From: Novosphingobium sp. SG919
GTDB taxonomy: Bacteria; Pseudomonadota; Alphaproteobacteria; Sphingomonadales; Sphingomonadaceae
Direction of reading: 5' to 3'
NCBI RefSeq assembly: GCF_012932495.1
Contig: NZ_JABCNG010000001.1
Location: forward strand, 1,798,001-1,862,000
DNA: 64,000 bases
Shown in pieces: positions 35,902 through 45,644 of the stretch. Position numbers and translations under genes: made by a program. The number at the start of each line of letters is the position of its first letter. Positions within the stretch are counted from its first letter, which is position 1. The notes below the pieces were generated by a model. The model saw only the letters and a program-made list of their open reading frames with translations. It was not told the DNA's origin and ran no database searches.

Positions 35902-38900
35902 ATGCGATCCTTTGCGTCTCGTTCCCGCGTGCTGTGTCACGCGGCATCGGTTATCGCGCTCGCCGCGCCAGCGCTGGCATCGGCACAGTCGACCGATACC
36001 GCTGCCGCTGCTGACAGCGCTGCCGCCACGCCCGAGGAAGCGATCATCGTCACCGGCATTCGCGCCTCGATCGCCCGCGCGATCGACGTGAAGCGCAACA
36101 GCGCCAGCGTGGTGGACGCGATTTCCGCGCAGGACATCGGCAAGCTTCCCGACGTGACGATCTCGGACTCGCTGCAGCGCATTCCGGGCGTGCAGATCCG
36201 CCGCGACGCGGGCGAAGGTGCCGGCGTCAACGTGCGCGGCCTGCCCCAGGTCCAGACCCTGCTCAACGGCGAAGCCTATCTGGGCGCCAACTCGATCACC
36301 ACCACCCAGCCCAATTTCACCGACATCCCCTCGCAGCTGTTTTCAGGCGCGAACGTGATCAAGTCGCCCACCGGCTCGCTGATCGCGTCGGGCATCAGCG
36401 GCACGATCGATCTGCTCACGCGCCGCCCGTTCGATTTCAAGCAGGGTCTTTCGGGCGCCGCCGCCGTCGAAGGTTCCTATGGCGACAAGGCCAAGAAGTG
36501 GAACCCTTCGGTCAACGGCCTGCTCGCCTGGCGCGGCGATGACGTCGGCTTCCTGGTTTCGGCATCGTACTCCAAGGTTGACCTCTCGAACTCCTATTCG
36601 GGCATCCAGCGCGACTACGGCGGCCGCCTCGCCAATGAATCGATCGGCGACGCCACGAGCTATGGCGGCTTCCGCTTCGACGATCCCACGCGCGGTACGT
36701 CGATCCTGTCGGGCGGCAACGTCACCGGCGTGGACGTGAACGGCGATGGCGACGCCAACGACACCTATTTCTCGCCCCAGGCGCACACGGGCTGGAACCG
36801 CATCACCTCGCGCGAACGCTTTGGCCTCAACGGTTCGTTCCAGGCCCACCTGAACGACAAGCTCGACCTGGTCGCCGACGGGTTCTACACCAAGCAGACG
36901 CAGTACGATCGCACCGCCGGCTTCCAATTCCAGGCGGTGAACTGGCAGGCGGCCGATTTCGTGCCGGGCCATTCGCGCGATACTGGCGTGAAGATCAATG
37001 GCTACAACTTCAACGTTGTAGACCAGTACAACTACACCCTGCAGAATTTCGACAGCTATTCCGAAACTGGCCGCACCAAGTCGGACTCGATCAACCTCAA
37101 CCTGGAACTGCGCTATAACAGCGGGCCGTTCAAGGCGACGTTGCGCGGCCTTTACGGCAAGGCGCACAAGAACTTTGACGACAGCTATTTCCAGCTGAGC
37201 CTGTCGAACGGCAAGCAGTGGTTCAACGGCGTGGGCCACTATCCGGCGGCGCTGGGCGGTGATCGCACGTTCAACCCGCTGGGCTATACCTATAACACCC
37301 TGCCGGCCACGATCGACTATCGCGGCGACATGCCCAACTTCAACCTGCCCAGCGCGCTGGCGAGCAACCTGTCCAACCAGGCGGCCTATGGCTTCAAGAC
37401 CACGTCTTCGGAAAACAACTACCGCTCCAATTCCGACCTCAAGGTCGCGCGCTTCGACGCCAGCTATGAGTTCTCGCCCGATATCTCGTTCGATTTCGGC
37501 GCGCGCTATGGCGAACGCGGGGCGGAAGCCTATTACTTCGATCGTGCGGCCCCGCTTTACGGCGGCCAGGGTGCGTCCGACGCGAATGGCTGCTATGTGA
37601 AGTGGAAGGCCTTCGACGTCCAGATGAACAACAGTGGCTGTTCGGCGGGCGATGCCAACGGGTTCTACACCGCTGGTCTGACGCGCCTGGGCAATGACGC
37701 GACGATTTCCAAGTACCTCAAGAAGTACAACGTGCCCGTGGGCGGCGTCGGCTCGTTCTACGCGCTCGATCCGCACGCGATGGACGATGCCCTGTCGTTC
37801 CAGAACAGCTTCTATCCCGGCAACAAGGAATTCGTCATTCCGGGCCGGTCGTACTCGATCAACCTGCACCAGAAGTCTGCCTATGGGCAGCTCAACTGGA
37901 ACACCGAGATCGGTGGCATGGCGCTGCGCGGCAACGCCGGCCTGCGCGTGATCAACACCACGTTCAACGTGCGCCAGAACATCTCGGGCCCGGGCCAGCC
38001 CTATGGCCTCCCGGCCAGCGACGTGGGTGACATCTATACCCACCGCTCGTTCACCGACTGGCTGCCGGCGCTCAACGCCTCGCTCGACGTGACCGAAAAG
38101 TTCCGCGTGCGCGCCGCGTTCTCTAAGAACATGACCCTGCTCGATCTGGCGCAGTGGGGCGGTGGTCTTGACCTGAACTATGCGATCGACACCACGTTCA
38201 ACCCGCCGATCTTCCGCGTTTCGGGTGGCAATTCCAACGGCAACCCCGCACTCGATCCGTGGCGGTCGACCAACTACGAACTCTCGTTCGAATATTACCT
38301 GAACCGCACCAGCCTGGTGAGTTTCGGGCTCTATCGCATGGACATCAAGAGCTTCGTCAAGACCGACACCGTGAAGCGGACGGACCTGCCCGATCTCGAT
38401 GGCGTGGTGCGCAGCACCGTGTTCATCAACTCGCAGGTCCAGGGCACCGGCGGCTATCTCCAGGGCCTGGAAGCGGGCGCCAAGATCGGCTTCGACTTCC
38501 TGCCCGGCGCGCTGAGCGGCTTTGGCGTGGACCTGAACTATACGCTGTCGGACTCCAACGCCGGTGGCACCGACCTGACCGGCAAGAAGCTGCCGTTCCA
38601 GGACAATTCCAAGCACCAGGTCAACGCCGCACTGTGGTTCGAAAAGTATGGTCTCCAGGCCCGCGTCGCCTGGAACTATCGCTCGGCCCGCGTCGAACAG
38701 ACCAACTTTGCCGGCGTCACCGGGCTTACGCTGATGCAGGCGCCGACCAACTATGTCGACGCATCGGTCTCGTATGACTTCAGCAAGCGCCTGACGATCT
38801 ATGCGCAAGGGTCGAACCTGACCGGCGAACACGAGCGGTACTACCTCTCGTTCCCCGACCAAAAGGCCTTCAACAACATCTATGAACGCCGCTTCCTGAT

Positions 38901-38922
38901 CGGGGCGCGGACCAAGTTCTAA
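35902..38922 (+). CDS. TonB-dependent receptor of the carbohydrate locus
   Basis: A 1006-residue outer-membrane receptor. The signal peptide ends near residue 28 (ASA before QS), the TonB box is EEAIIVTGIRAS, and the plug has VVDAISAQDIGKLPDVTISDSLQRIPGVQI. The barrel ends in IGARTKF. This GIRAS/DIGKLPD pattern with a length near 1000 residues is the sphingomonad/Caulobacter/Xanthomonas type associated with carbohydrate uptake. AGGAGAGG before the ATG at 35902 fixes the start. A tryptophan-halogenase-like gene follows after a terminator-like hairpin, a recurrent pairing. Confidence 0.93.
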   Translation: MRSFASRSRVLCHAASVIALAAPALASAQSTDTAAAADSAAATPEEAIIVTGIRASIARAIDVKRNSASVVDAISAQDIGKLPDVTISDSLQRIPGVQIRRDAGEGAGVNVRGLPQVQTLLNGEAYLGANSITTTQPNFTDIPSQLFSGANVIKSPTGSLIASGISGTIDLLTRRPFDFKQGLSGAAAVEGSYGDKAKKWNPSVNGLLAWRGDDVGFLVSASYSKVDLSNSYSGIQRDYGGRLANESIGDATSYGGFRFDDPTRGTSILSGGNVTGVDVNGDGDANDTYFSPQAHTGWNRITSRERFGLNGSFQAHLNDKLDLVADGFYTKQTQYDRTAGFQFQAVNWQAADFVPGHSRDTGVKINGYNFNVVDQYNYTLQNFDSYSETGRTKSDSINLNLELRYNSGPFKATLRGLYGKAHKNFDDSYFQLSLSNGKQWFNGVGHYPAALGGDRTFNPLGYTYNTLPATIDYRGDMPNFNLPSALASNLSNQAAYGFKTTSSENNYRSNSDLKVARFDASYEFSPDISFDFGARYGERGAEAYYFDRAAPLYGGQGASDANGCYVKWKAFDVQMNNSGCSAGDANGFYTAGLTRLGNDATISKYLKKYNVPVGGVGSFYALDPHAMDDALSFQNSFYPGNKEFVIPGRSYSINLHQKSAYGQLNWNTEIGGMALRGNAGLRVINTTFNVRQNISGPGQPYGLPASDVGDIYTHRSFTDWLPALNASLDVTEKFRVRAAFSKNMTLLDLAQWGGGLDLNYAIDTTFNPPIFRVSGGNSNGNPALDPWRSTNYELSFEYYLNRTSLVSFGLYRMDIKSFVKTDTVKRTDLPDLDGVVRSTVFINSQVQGTGGYLQGLEAGAKIGFDFLPGALSGFGVDLNYTLSDSNAGGTDLTGKKLPFQDNSKHQVNAALWFEKYGLQARVAWNYRSARVEQTNFAGVTGLTLMQAPTNYVDASVSYDFSKRLTIYAQGSNLTGEHERYYLSFPDQKAFNNIYERRFLIGARTKF

Positions 38923-38963
38923 TCTGCTTGTCACACGAGGCTTCATAACCGAACCTCCCGACT

Positions 38964-39002
38964 GACCCGCCGTCCACTTCCTCCCCGGACGGCGGGTCTT
39001 TT
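38964..39002 (+). terminator. Terminator-like hairpin after the receptor gene
   Basis: GACCCGCCGTCC (38964-38975) pairs perfectly with GGACGGCGGGTC (38987-38998) around an 11-base loop and is followed by TTTTC. It may lower, rather than stop, expression of the enzyme genes compared with the abundant receptor. Confidence 0.85.
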
Positions 39003-39027
39003 CGCTTCAAGCCCACAAGGTGTTGCC

Positions 39028-40578
39028 ATGATCGACATGCCAGCCGCACAACAAGCCCAGCCAATTCGCCAGATCGTGATCGCGGGCGGCGGCACGGCCG
39101 GGTGGATGGCGGCGTGCTATTTCGCCGGGCGTCTGGCGCGCCAGGGCGTGGGCATCACCGTGGTGGAATCGAGCGCGATCGGCACGGTGGGCGTGGGTGA
39201 AGCCACGGTGCCGGGCATCCGCGACTATTTCCGCGCGATCGGCGTTTCGGAAATCGACGTGCTGCGCGCCACCGGTGGCACGGTCAAACTAGGCATCGAA
39301 TTCCAGGATTGGGCCCACCCCGGCCACCGCTTCTTCCATCCGTTCGGCTTGTACGGCATGCCTTCGCGCGGTGTTCCGTTCCATCAATACTGGCTCAAGC
39401 TGCACCATGCCGGCCAGGGCCATGACCTTGGCGAATACAGCCTGTGCACCCAGATGGCGGCGCGCGGCGCGTTCATGCTGCCGCCCGAAAAGCCGGTCAA
39501 CGATCTGGCGGTGTTCGACTGGGCGGTGCATTTCGATGCCAGCCGTTTTGCCGCGATGCTGCGCGGCCGCGCCGTGGCCCAAGGCGTTCGGCATATCGAC
39601 GACGTGATCGTTGACGTGGCGCTCGACGGCGAGAGCGGCCATATCGCCCACTTGGTCACTCAGGATCATGGCACCATCGACGGCGACCTGTTCATCGATT
39701 GCACCGGCTTTCGCTCTTTGCTGCTGGGCAAGGCGCTGGGCGTCGAATGGAATGACTGGACGCACTTGCTGCCGTGCGACCGCGCCGTGGCCATTCCCTG
39801 TGCGGCCGATACATCGCGCGATTGGCCCTATACCGTCAGCACCGCGCGCGAGGCCGGCTGGCAATGGCGCATTCCGCTGCAGCACCGCGTGGGCAACGGC
39901 TATGTCTATTCCAGCGCCATGCTTTCCGACGACGAGGCGACCGCCAAGCTGCTGTCCCGCCTGGAGGGCGAGACGCTGGCCGAGCCCAACCTGATCCGCT
40001 TTGGCGCCGGGCACCGCGCGCGTTTCTGGGCGGGCAATTGCGTGGCGATGGGGCTGGCGGCGGGCTTTCTCGAGCCGCTGGAATCGACCAGCATCACCCT
40101 GATCCAGACCGCGATCGAGCGGCTGGCCGATTTCTTTCCCGATGCCCATTTCGATCCGGCGCTGGCCGACGAATTCAACCGTGCGACGCGGCTGGAATAT
40201 GCCCGCATCCGCGATTTCCTGATCCTGCATTACCTGGGCAACCGGCGCCTGGGCGAACCGTTCTGGGACCGCCTGCGCGATGCCGAGGTGCCCGAGATGC
40301 TTGCCCACAAGCTGCGCCTGTTCCGCGCGCGCGGCCGGCTGGTGCGCTATGAATGGGAAAGCTTTCTCGATCCCAGTTGGCTGTCGATGTACGCCGGCTT
40401 CGATTGGCTGCCCGCCGCGCACGATCCGATGGCCGATCACTTTACCGACGATGAAATTGCGCAAGCGCTGCGCCGCATGCGCGAAACCGTGGCTTCGGCT
40501 GCGGCCAGCGCACGGCCCCATCGCGATTTCATCGCGCATATTGCCGCAGGAGCGCCTGTCAGCCCGATTGCGGCCTGA
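39028..40578 (+). CDS. Tryptophan-halogenase-like FAD-dependent protein
   Basis: A 516-residue flavoprotein of the tryptophan 7-halogenase family. The FAD-binding motif GGGTAGW lies near residue 19. A lysine at 87 (GTVKLGIEF) fits the catalytic lysine of PrnA/RebH-type enzymes, and the WxWxIP motif (GWQWRIPLQ) and FLEPLEST near 347-354 are present. True halogenation is not assured: homologues next to TonB receptors and sugar genes are common in sphingomonads and have no settled substrate that I know of. It lies between the receptor and the sugar kinase on the same strand, and no flavin reductase is nearby. Confidence 0.88.
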   Translation: MIDMPAAQQAQPIRQIVIAGGGTAGWMAACYFAGRLARQGVGITVVESSAIGTVGVGEATVPGIRDYFRAIGVSEIDVLRATGGTVKLGIEFQDWAHPGHRFFHPFGLYGMPSRGVPFHQYWLKLHHAGQGHDLGEYSLCTQMAARGAFMLPPEKPVNDLAVFDWAVHFDASRFAAMLRGRAVAQGVRHIDDVIVDVALDGESGHIAHLVTQDHGTIDGDLFIDCTGFRSLLLGKALGVEWNDWTHLLPCDRAVAIPCAADTSRDWPYTVSTAREAGWQWRIPLQHRVGNGYVYSSAMLSDDEATAKLLSRLEGETLAEPNLIRFGAGHRARFWAGNCVAMGLAAGFLEPLESTSITLIQTAIERLADFFPDAHFDPALADEFNRATRLEYARIRDFLILHYLGNRRLGEPFWDRLRDAEVPEMLAHKLRLFRARGRLVRYEWESFLDPSWLSMYAGFDWLPAAHDPMADHFTDDEIAQALRRMRETVASAAASARPHRDFIAHIAAGAPVSPIAA

Positions 40579-40624
40579 CATGGCCCACCGGCGCCCTCCA
40601 TCTTGTAAAAAGGACGTTTGAGAC

Positions 40625-41545
40625 ATGGTTGAAGTGCGCCTTGCCGGAATCGAATTGGGCGGCACCAAGTGCATCGCCAGCCTGGCCAGCGCCGATGGTA
40701 CTATTCTCGAGCAAGAGACCCTGCCCACCCTGGCACCGGAACAGACCCTGCCACCGCTCGCCGCCCTGCTGGCCAAGTGGCGCAGCGCCGGGCCGCTGGC
40801 GGCAATCGGCGTTGCTTCGTTCGGGCCGGTCGAACTTGATCCCGCAGCGCCCAACCACGGGCATATCACCAGCACGTCAAAACCCGGTTGGCGCGACACC
40901 GACGTGCTGGGCGCACTGCGCGCCGGGCACGATGGCCCCTGGGGTTTCGATACCGATGTAAACGCGGCCGCCGTGGCCGAAGGCCGCTGGGGCGCCGCGC
41001 AAGGGCTGGCCGACTATGCCTATGTCACCGTGGGCACCGGGGTGGGCGTGGGGCTGATCGTCAACGGCCTGCCCACGCGCGGCCTGGCGCATTGCGAACT
41101 GGGCCACATTCGCGTGGCACGGCGCAGCGGCGATGCCTGGCCGGGCGCATGCCCCTATCACGGCGATTGCGTGGAAGGGCTGGCATCGGGCCCGGCGATC
41201 AAGGCCCGGCTGGGCGAGCGCGCGATCCACGCCATCGCATCCGATGATCCGGTGTGGGACGAAGTGGCCCACCCCCTGGCGCAAATGTGCCACACGATGC
41301 TGTTGACCACGGCGCCGCGTCGCATCCTGTTCGGTGGTGGCGTGATCCAGGGACAGCCGCAATTGATCGGCATGATCCATGCGGCCCTGCGCGAAAGCGT
41401 GGCGGGATACATGACGGTGCCGGAAGCTGCGGATTTCTGCTGCGCACCGGGCCTGGGCGACAAGGCCGGGCCACTTGGCCCCGTGGCACTCGCGCTGGCA
41501 GCGCTCGACCATCATGCCCAGGCAGGAGCGCGGGTGGCAGCGTGA
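40625..41545 (+). CDS. ROK-family sugar kinase (fructokinase-like)
   Basis: A 306-residue ROK kinase. The ATP site is GIELGGTKC, the catalytic region has DTDVNAAAVAEGRWG, and the zinc motif is HCELGHIRVARR followed by CPYHGDCVEGLASG. The combination of GGTK start and CPYHG...CVEGLASG zinc site is typical of the fructokinase/mannokinase branch. It phosphorylates a hexose released by the locus's glycosidases. AAGGA precedes the ATG. It converges with the ROK repressor gene, 32 bases apart. Confidence 0.9.
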   Translation: MVEVRLAGIELGGTKCIASLASADGTILEQETLPTLAPEQTLPPLAALLAKWRSAGPLAAIGVASFGPVELDPAAPNHGHITSTSKPGWRDTDVLGALRAGHDGPWGFDTDVNAAAVAEGRWGAAQGLADYAYVTVGTGVGVGLIVNGLPTRGLAHCELGHIRVARRSGDAWPGACPYHGDCVEGLASGPAIKARLGERAIHAIASDDPVWDEVAHPLAQMCHTMLLTTAPRRILFGGGVIQGQPQLIGMIHAALRESVAGYMTVPEAADFCCAPGLGDKAGPLGPVALALAALDHHAQAGARVAA

Positions 41546-41577
41546 CTCTGCCGGCAGGTATCGCCCGGGTCGGCGCG

Positions 41578-42837
41578 TCAATCCGCCGCGTCGGCCGTCC
41601 ACAGCACCCGCGCGGCGGGCAGCAGGAAATGGCTGAACGGCAGGATCGCCGCGCCCACCGCCGGGGCATCTTCGGCCAGAAGCGCGCGTTGCACCGGAGA
41701 CAGCACGGGAACATGCCGTCCGCGCTGTTGCAGCAAATGGTTGAGCCGATCGGCCAAGGCATCGACCCATCGCGCCGGCAGGCGGCCACCCACGAAAACC
41801 GCGGCCGGATTGATCAGGCAATTCACCGCAATCAGCGGATCGCACAGTTCTTCGGCGGCGCTTTCCACCCAGGCGGTCATCGGCGCATCGAGCCGCGGAT
41901 CGTCAGGATTGCCGCGCAGGTCGCTTACCGCAAGGCCGGCGGCATCAAGCGCCCGGCGGACGCCGGAAAGCGAGACGGTATCCTGCACCTGGTGCGGGGC
42001 CTGGCCTTCTGCCCGCGCCAGCAGGAAACCGATTTCACCGCTACGCCCATTGGCACCGCGGAAATAGGCCCCATCCACGACCAGGCCGCCGCCCAGGCCC
42101 GACGACACCAGGATGTAGAAGAAGCTGGAACAGGTTTGCCCATGGCCGAGTTGCTGTTCGCCCATGGCAGCGGCTGCCGCATCGTTTTCGACGAAGATCG
42201 GCAGATCGAACGGCCCCTGGAAAACCGCAGCGAGGTCAGTCGTTTCCCAGCAGGCGAAATCGGCGGGGCGGCCGGGCAGATCGACCAGGCCGAAATCGTC
42301 GGGCTTGGCCACGCCGACGCCCACCAGACGCTTTGGATCGACGCCAGCCTCGTCCAGCAAGCGGTGGATCGACCCACAATAGAGCGCGCGCACATCGGCG
42401 GGCATGGGAAAGGCGATATCCTGCGTCACGCCGGCAACCACGGCACCGGTGAAATCCACCAGAACGAGCGTGATATGATCACGATCGATATTGACGCCGA
42501 TGGCATAGCAAGCGGTGCGGTTGATAACCAGGCGCGTGGCCGGCTGTCCGCGACCGCCGCGCCGCTGGCCAGCGTCTTCGATCAGGCCGTCTGTCATCAG
42601 GCGCTTGGTGATGTTGGCGATGGCCGGTGGCGTCAGCCCCGTGATCCGCGCCAGATCGATGCGCGTGAGCGGGCCGTTGACGCGGATGGCGTGCAGCGTG
42701 ACGCGCTGGTTGTGATCGGCCGCCCGTTCGAGATTGGTGCCGGACAGGCGGATTTGATCGCCCGCCATTACGCCCGGCCCTGCCGCAAGGCTGCCATCCG
42801 GGGCGGTTTCAACCTGATCATCGTGCCTCGATCCCAT
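41578..42837 (-). CDS. ROK-family transcriptional regulator
   Basis: A 419-residue NagC/XylR-type protein. The N-terminal winged helix contains RIDLARITGLTPPAIANITKRLMTDGLIEDAG, and the sugar-kinase-like domain has GVNIDRDHITLVLVDFTG, FVENDAAAAAMGEQQLG and SGLGGGLVVDG. The zinc-site HxxGH...CxCGxxGC motif of ROK kinases is absent, so it should bind but not phosphorylate sugar. It is divergent from the GH3 gene across a 157-base gap that contains phased CTGG repeats, making it the likely local repressor. Confidence 0.9.
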   Translation of the reverse strand: MGSRHDDQVETAPDGSLAAGPGVMAGDQIRLSGTNLERAADHNQRVTLHAIRVNGPLTRIDLARITGLTPPAIANITKRLMTDGLIEDAGQRRGGRGQPATRLVINRTACYAIGVNIDRDHITLVLVDFTGAVVAGVTQDIAFPMPADVRALYCGSIHRLLDEAGVDPKRLVGVGVAKPDDFGLVDLPGRPADFACWETTDLAAVFQGPFDLPIFVENDAAAAAMGEQQLGHGQTCSSFFYILVSSGLGGGLVVDGAYFRGANGRSGEIGFLLARAEGQAPHQVQDTVSLSGVRRALDAAGLAVSDLRGNPDDPRLDAPMTAWVESAAEELCDPLIAVNCLINPAAVFVGGRLPARWVDALADRLNHLLQQRGRHVPVLSPVQRALLAEDAPAVGAAILPFSHFLLPAARVLWTADAAD

Positions 42838-42908
42838 TTCCGTCTAATGCCACGCGCCGCCCGCGACACAACGTAGAAACGTACGCCCACGTGCCAAAAT
42901 CGCGCCAG

Positions 42909-42940
42909 CTGGTCTTATTCTGGTCATTACTGGCATAGCC
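42909..42940. promoter_or_regulatory. Three phased CTGG repeats between ROK regulator and GH3 gene
   Basis: CTGGTCTTATT at 42909, CTGGTCATTA at 42920 and CTGGCATAGC at 42930 form direct repeats of 11 and 10 bases, one helical turn apart. They lie mid-way between the divergent start codons. They could be the regulator's binding array or a helically phased activator site. Confidence 0.35.
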
Positions 42941-42994
42941 CGGCGCAGAAAACCAAAAAATTATTTCAACTTTCTTTAATTAAGGATGCCTAGA

Positions 42995-45598
42995 ATGGTC
43001 CGTTCCCTGCTCCAACCCGGCCGGCACCTGCCCAACCGCCAGCGGCCGCTTCGCGCGAACCGCATCGGCACGCACACCGCCATGGCCGCCCTCGCCCTGG
43101 CTCTGGTGGCCGGCACCGGCACACCTGCCGCCGCGCAGGCGGCGCCTGCTGCCCCAACGGACGCGGCGGCCAAGGCGCATCCCGATCTCTGGCCGCGCGC
43201 GCAATGGCCCTGGCGCGCCGACCCAGCCATGGAACGCCGCATCGCTGCCCTGGTCAAGCGGATGACCTTGGAAGAAAAAGTCGGGCAGATCCTCCAGGCC
43301 GACCTTTCGACCGTCACGCCCGAAGACGTGCACCGTTATCATCTGGGCTCGGTGCTAAACGGCGGAAATGCCGGGCCGGGCGGCAACGATTATGCCCCGG
43401 CGCCGGAATGGCTCAAGCTGGCCGACGCATTCTACGATGCCTCGGTCGACAAGCGTGACGGCGGCGTGGCCATCCCCGTGATGTGGGGCACCGATGCCGT
43501 GCACGGGCACAGCAACATCGTGGGCGCCACGCTGTTTCCGCACAATTCCGCACTGGGTGCCACGCATGACCCGGCGCTGTTGCAGAAGATCGCCGCCGTG
43601 ACTGCCGCCGAAGTGCGCGTGACGGGCATCGACTGGACCTTTGCCCCCACGATCACTGTGCCGCAGGATACCCGCTGGGGCCGCGCCTATGAAGGCTATT
43701 CCGAAGATCCGGCACTGGTGGCTAGCTATGCCCGGCCCTTCATCGAAGGGCTTCAGGGCAAGCCCAATTCCGGGCCAGTGCTGGCCGGGCCGCACGTGAT
43801 TGCCACCGCCAAGCACTTCCTGGCCGATGGCGGCACGTTCGAGGGGCGCGACCAGGGCGATGCGGTGATCGACGAAACCACGCTGATCAAGGTGCACGCT
43901 AAGCCCTATGTCAGCGCGATCGATGCCGGTGTCCTGTCGGTCATGGCCAGCTTTTCAAGCTGGCACGGCGTGAAGATGACCGGCAACAAGAGCCTGCTGA
44001 CCGATGTGCTGAAAAAGCGGATGGGCTTTGCCGGGCTGGTGGTGAGCGACTGGAACGCGCACGGCCAGGTGGCTGGTTGCAGCAACGCCTCTTGCCCGCA
44101 GGCGGTGAACGCCGGGATCGACCTGTTGATGGCGCCAGACAGTTGGAAAGCGCTGTATCACAGCCTGATTGCCCAGGTGCGGGACGGCACCGTGCCGATG
44201 GCCAGGCTGGACGAAGCGGTGGGTGCGGTGCTGCGCGTAAAAATGCGCGCCGGCCTGTTCGAGGCGGGGCGCCCCTCTTCCCGTCCGCTGGCCGGGCAGT
44301 TCGATCTACTGGGCAGCGCCGCCCACCGCGCGGTGGCGCGCCAGGCCGTGCAGGAATCGCTGGTCCTGCTCAAGAACCAGGGCGGCCTGCTGCCGCTTTC
44401 GCCCAAGTCCCGCATCCTGGTGGCGGGAGACGGCGCCGACGACATCGCCCGTCAATCGGGCGGATGGACGCTGTCCTGGCAAGGCACCGGGCTTGATCCC
44501 AAGCTGTTCCCCGGCGCCACCACGCTTTGGCAGGGAATCGATGCAGCTGTGCGCGGGGCCGGTGGCACGGCCACGCTTTCGCCCGATGGCAGCTTTGCCG
44601 GGCCAAAGCCGGATGCGGCGATCGTGATCTTTGGCGAAACGCCCTATGCCGAATTCCAGGGCGACGTGCGCAGCCTGCAACTGAAGCCCGACCAGCGTGC
44701 CCCGTTGGAAACCATGCGCAAGTTGAAGGCGGCCGGCGTGCCGGTGGTGGCCGTGATGCTGACCGGGCGGCCGCTCTATACCAATCCGTTCCTCAACACC
44801 GCCGATGCCTTTGTGGTGGCGTGGTTGCCCGGCTCGGAAGGCGCGGGCCTCGCCGATGGACTGCTGCGCAAGGCCGATGGCAGCGTGGCCCACGATTTCA
44901 CCGGTCGCCTGCCGTTCCGCTGGCCGATGACGGGGGTGCCCGGCGGCCCCACGCTCTATCCCCTCGGCCATGGCCTTTCGCTCAAGACGCCGGTGGCGGC
45001 ATGGACGCCGCTGCCCGAACAATCGGGCGTGGACGACAGTGCGGGCAGCACTACCGAATATTTCCAGAAAGGCGTGCCGACGCCGGGCTGGTCGTTGGAA
45101 ATCCAGAACCCGGCCAGCGGCGGGATCACCCGGATCACCAGCGTGCCGGCCAACGTGGCCGATAGCGGTGTGGCGATCACCGCCACCGATTACCAGGTGC
45201 AGGAAGGCGCGCGCACTTTTGCCTTTTCCGGCACCAAGGGCGAGGCTGCCCTGGCCTTGACCACCCACGCGCCGGCCGATCTTTCGCGCGAGACCAATGG
45301 GGAAATGATGCTGGTGGCCACGATCCGCCTGGACGCCAAGCCGACCGCACCGGTGACCCTGGCCATGCGCAGCGGCGCACAGACCGCGCGCCTGCCACTG
45401 GGCACGCTGGACATGCTGCCGCGCGGTAGCTGGACCACGCTGGGCGTGCCGCTGCAATGCTTGCGCAAGGCCGGCGCCAGCGTCGGCGCAGTGGATGCGC
45501 CACTGATCCTGTCCACGCCCGGCGCCATGACGGTGAGCCTGGCGCGGGTGAAGCTGGGCATGGACGCGCAAGTGCGTCTGGATTGCGCCACGCATTGA
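42995..45598 (+). CDS. Glycoside hydrolase family 3 beta-glucosidase, exported
   Basis: An 867-residue enzyme with a long basic n-region and signal peptide ending near AAAQAAP. The GH3 barrel has EEKVGQILQADLSTVTPEDV, HGHSNIVGATLFPHN, KHFLADGGTFEGRDQGD and the nucleophile aspartate in GLVVSDWNAHG (residue 352 from this start). The second domain with SLVLLKNQGGLLPL and FGETPYAEFQGD follows. A C-terminal region of about 180 residues looks like a beta-sandwich. This matches exo-1,3/1,4-beta-glucosidases of Gram-negatives. The ATG at 42995 has AAGGA eight bases upstream; an ATG at 42986 is the alternative. Confidence 0.92.
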   Translation: MVRSLLQPGRHLPNRQRPLRANRIGTHTAMAALALALVAGTGTPAAAQAAPAAPTDAAAKAHPDLWPRAQWPWRADPAMERRIAALVKRMTLEEKVGQILQADLSTVTPEDVHRYHLGSVLNGGNAGPGGNDYAPAPEWLKLADAFYDASVDKRDGGVAIPVMWGTDAVHGHSNIVGATLFPHNSALGATHDPALLQKIAAVTAAEVRVTGIDWTFAPTITVPQDTRWGRAYEGYSEDPALVASYARPFIEGLQGKPNSGPVLAGPHVIATAKHFLADGGTFEGRDQGDAVIDETTLIKVHAKPYVSAIDAGVLSVMASFSSWHGVKMTGNKSLLTDVLKKRMGFAGLVVSDWNAHGQVAGCSNASCPQAVNAGIDLLMAPDSWKALYHSLIAQVRDGTVPMARLDEAVGAVLRVKMRAGLFEAGRPSSRPLAGQFDLLGSAAHRAVARQAVQESLVLLKNQGGLLPLSPKSRILVAGDGADDIARQSGGWTLSWQGTGLDPKLFPGATTLWQGIDAAVRGAGGTATLSPDGSFAGPKPDAAIVIFGETPYAEFQGDVRSLQLKPDQRAPLETMRKLKAAGVPVVAVMLTGRPLYTNPFLNTADAFVVAWLPGSEGAGLADGLLRKADGSVAHDFTGRLPFRWPMTGVPGGPTLYPLGHGLSLKTPVAAWTPLPEQSGVDDSAGSTTEYFQKGVPTPGWSLEIQNPASGGITRITSVPANVADSGVAITATDYQVQEGARTFAFSGTKGEAALALTTHAPADLSRETNGEMMLVATIRLDAKPTAPVTLAMRSGAQTARLPLGTLDMLPRGSWTTLGVPLQCLRKAGASVGAVDAPLILSTPGAMTVSLARVKLGMDAQVRLDCATH

Positions 45599-45605
45599 CG
45601 CCAAT

Positions 45606-45637
45606 GGCGGGCGGGACCAGCCGGGGCCCCGCCCGCC
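45606..45637. terminator. Hairpin between converging GH3 and transporter genes
   Basis: GGCGGGCGGG (45606-45615) pairs perfectly with CCCGCCCGCC (45628-45637). It lies in the 46-base gap between two converging genes and lacks a T-run, so it may act as a weak two-way terminator. Confidence 0.5.
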
Positions 45638-45644
45638 CCATCAA

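Noticed and set aside
36343..38946. 867-codon minus-strand frame opposite the TonB receptor
   Set aside because: Antisense shadow; the receptor on the plus strand has signal peptide, TonB box and terminal phenylalanine.
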